A stretch of 13,600 nucleotides of DNA from Trichodesmium sp. jk18x7bins.61 (GTDB taxonomy: Bacteria > Cyanobacteriota > Cyanobacteriia > Cyanobacteriales > Microcoleaceae), in the NCBI GenBank assembly GCA_022822685.1, contig JAJEAQ010000128.1, forward strand, positions 1-13,600. Direction: 5' to 3'. Positions 13,462 through 13,600 of this stretch are shown here, in pieces (within the stretch, counting starts at the first letter, position 1; each line of letters starts with the position of its first letter). The notes under the pieces were generated by a model, which saw nothing but the letters and a program-made list of their open reading frames with translations, was not told where the DNA came from and did no database searches. A program made the position numbers and the translations under genes.

Positions 13462-13600
13462 GTGCGGTTCGTTTCTAGCAGGAACCTTTAGTTACTAAAG
13501 GTTATGGCTAGAGTCCAGCCCCCGTAACCCATACGGGGCGGATAACTGAGTTAAGAATGTGGGTGAAAGTCCCACCCGTTAAGGAAGACGTGAATCCCTA
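13462..13600 (+). mobile_element. Group II intron, 5' end (domain I)
   Basis: GTGCGG at 13462 matches the GUGYG 5' end of group II introns. It is followed by nested hairpins typical of domain I: CCTTTAG with CTAAAGG, CCCCGT with ACGGGG, and GTGGG-TGAAAGT-CCCAC, where GTGAAAGTCCC is a very common group II intron motif. The rest lies outside the window. It has the same orientation as the intron at 1-621 but is a separate copy. Exon-binding contacts would be to sequence ending GAGCAACTACAA. Whether the copy is full length cannot be seen. Confidence 0.7.

Noticed and set aside
1..13600. tRNA or rRNA genes
   Set aside because: No cloverleaf-like segment with a TTC-loop motif and no rRNA signature was recognised on either strand by eye; a tRNA scan would settle it.

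Overview
The window looks like chromosomal DNA of a filamentous, mobile-element-rich cyanobacterium. The HIP1 octamer GCGATCGC occurs 11 times in 13.6 kb, and the genes include phycobiliprotein and bilin-lyase genes, glycolate oxidase, a PEP-CTERM-type secreted protein and cyanobacterial group II introns. TTGCCTC-type tandem repeats and several short inverted-repeat elements fit the same kind of genome. The genus cannot be fixed from this window.

Layout. 1-621 is the 3' part of a group II intron with a damaged reverse transcriptase and an intact domain V. 815-2618 holds ilvC and a pentapeptide-repeat protein, both on the minus strand. 2825-4348 encodes a tandem-domain SagB-type nitroreductase. 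4461-4598 is a short element flanked by 8-bp direct repeats. 4757-9075 is a phycoerythrin island: cpeZ, a HEAT-repeat lyase-like gene on the minus strand, cpeA and cpeY. 9318-10325 holds a MITE, a signal-peptide TPR protein and a strong hairpin. 10370-11803 is glcF, whose 3' end is made by a mobile-element end. 11843-12149 carries a MITE, a 20-codon ORF and two HIP1-centred palindromes. 12175-12895 is a split PEP-CTERM gene. 12932-13461 has no convincing gene. 13462-13600 is the 5' end of another group II intron.

The main result is that the phycoerythrin island is decaying. cpeZ has two in-frame TGA codons. cpeY has a 1-nt loss in a T run and an in-frame TGA. The HEAT lyase-like gene is frameshifted. 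cpeA has ATT where its ATG should be and Ser in place of bilin-binding Cys139. No cpeB is visible. CpeY and CpeZ are known to attach phycoerythrobilin to Cys82 of CpeA, so substrate and lyases appear to be degrading together. Housekeeping genes on both sides (ilvC, TPR, glcF) are intact, which argues against general sequencing error, although the indels need read-level checks.

I found no convincing new defence or biosynthetic system. The best leads are the pattern of phycoerythrin loss, a 13-bp element shared by the cpe upstream regions, a MITE family with one copy directly upstream of the TPR gene, the mobile-element end that supplies the glcF stop codon, and a small ORF with a ribosome-binding site and a terminator.
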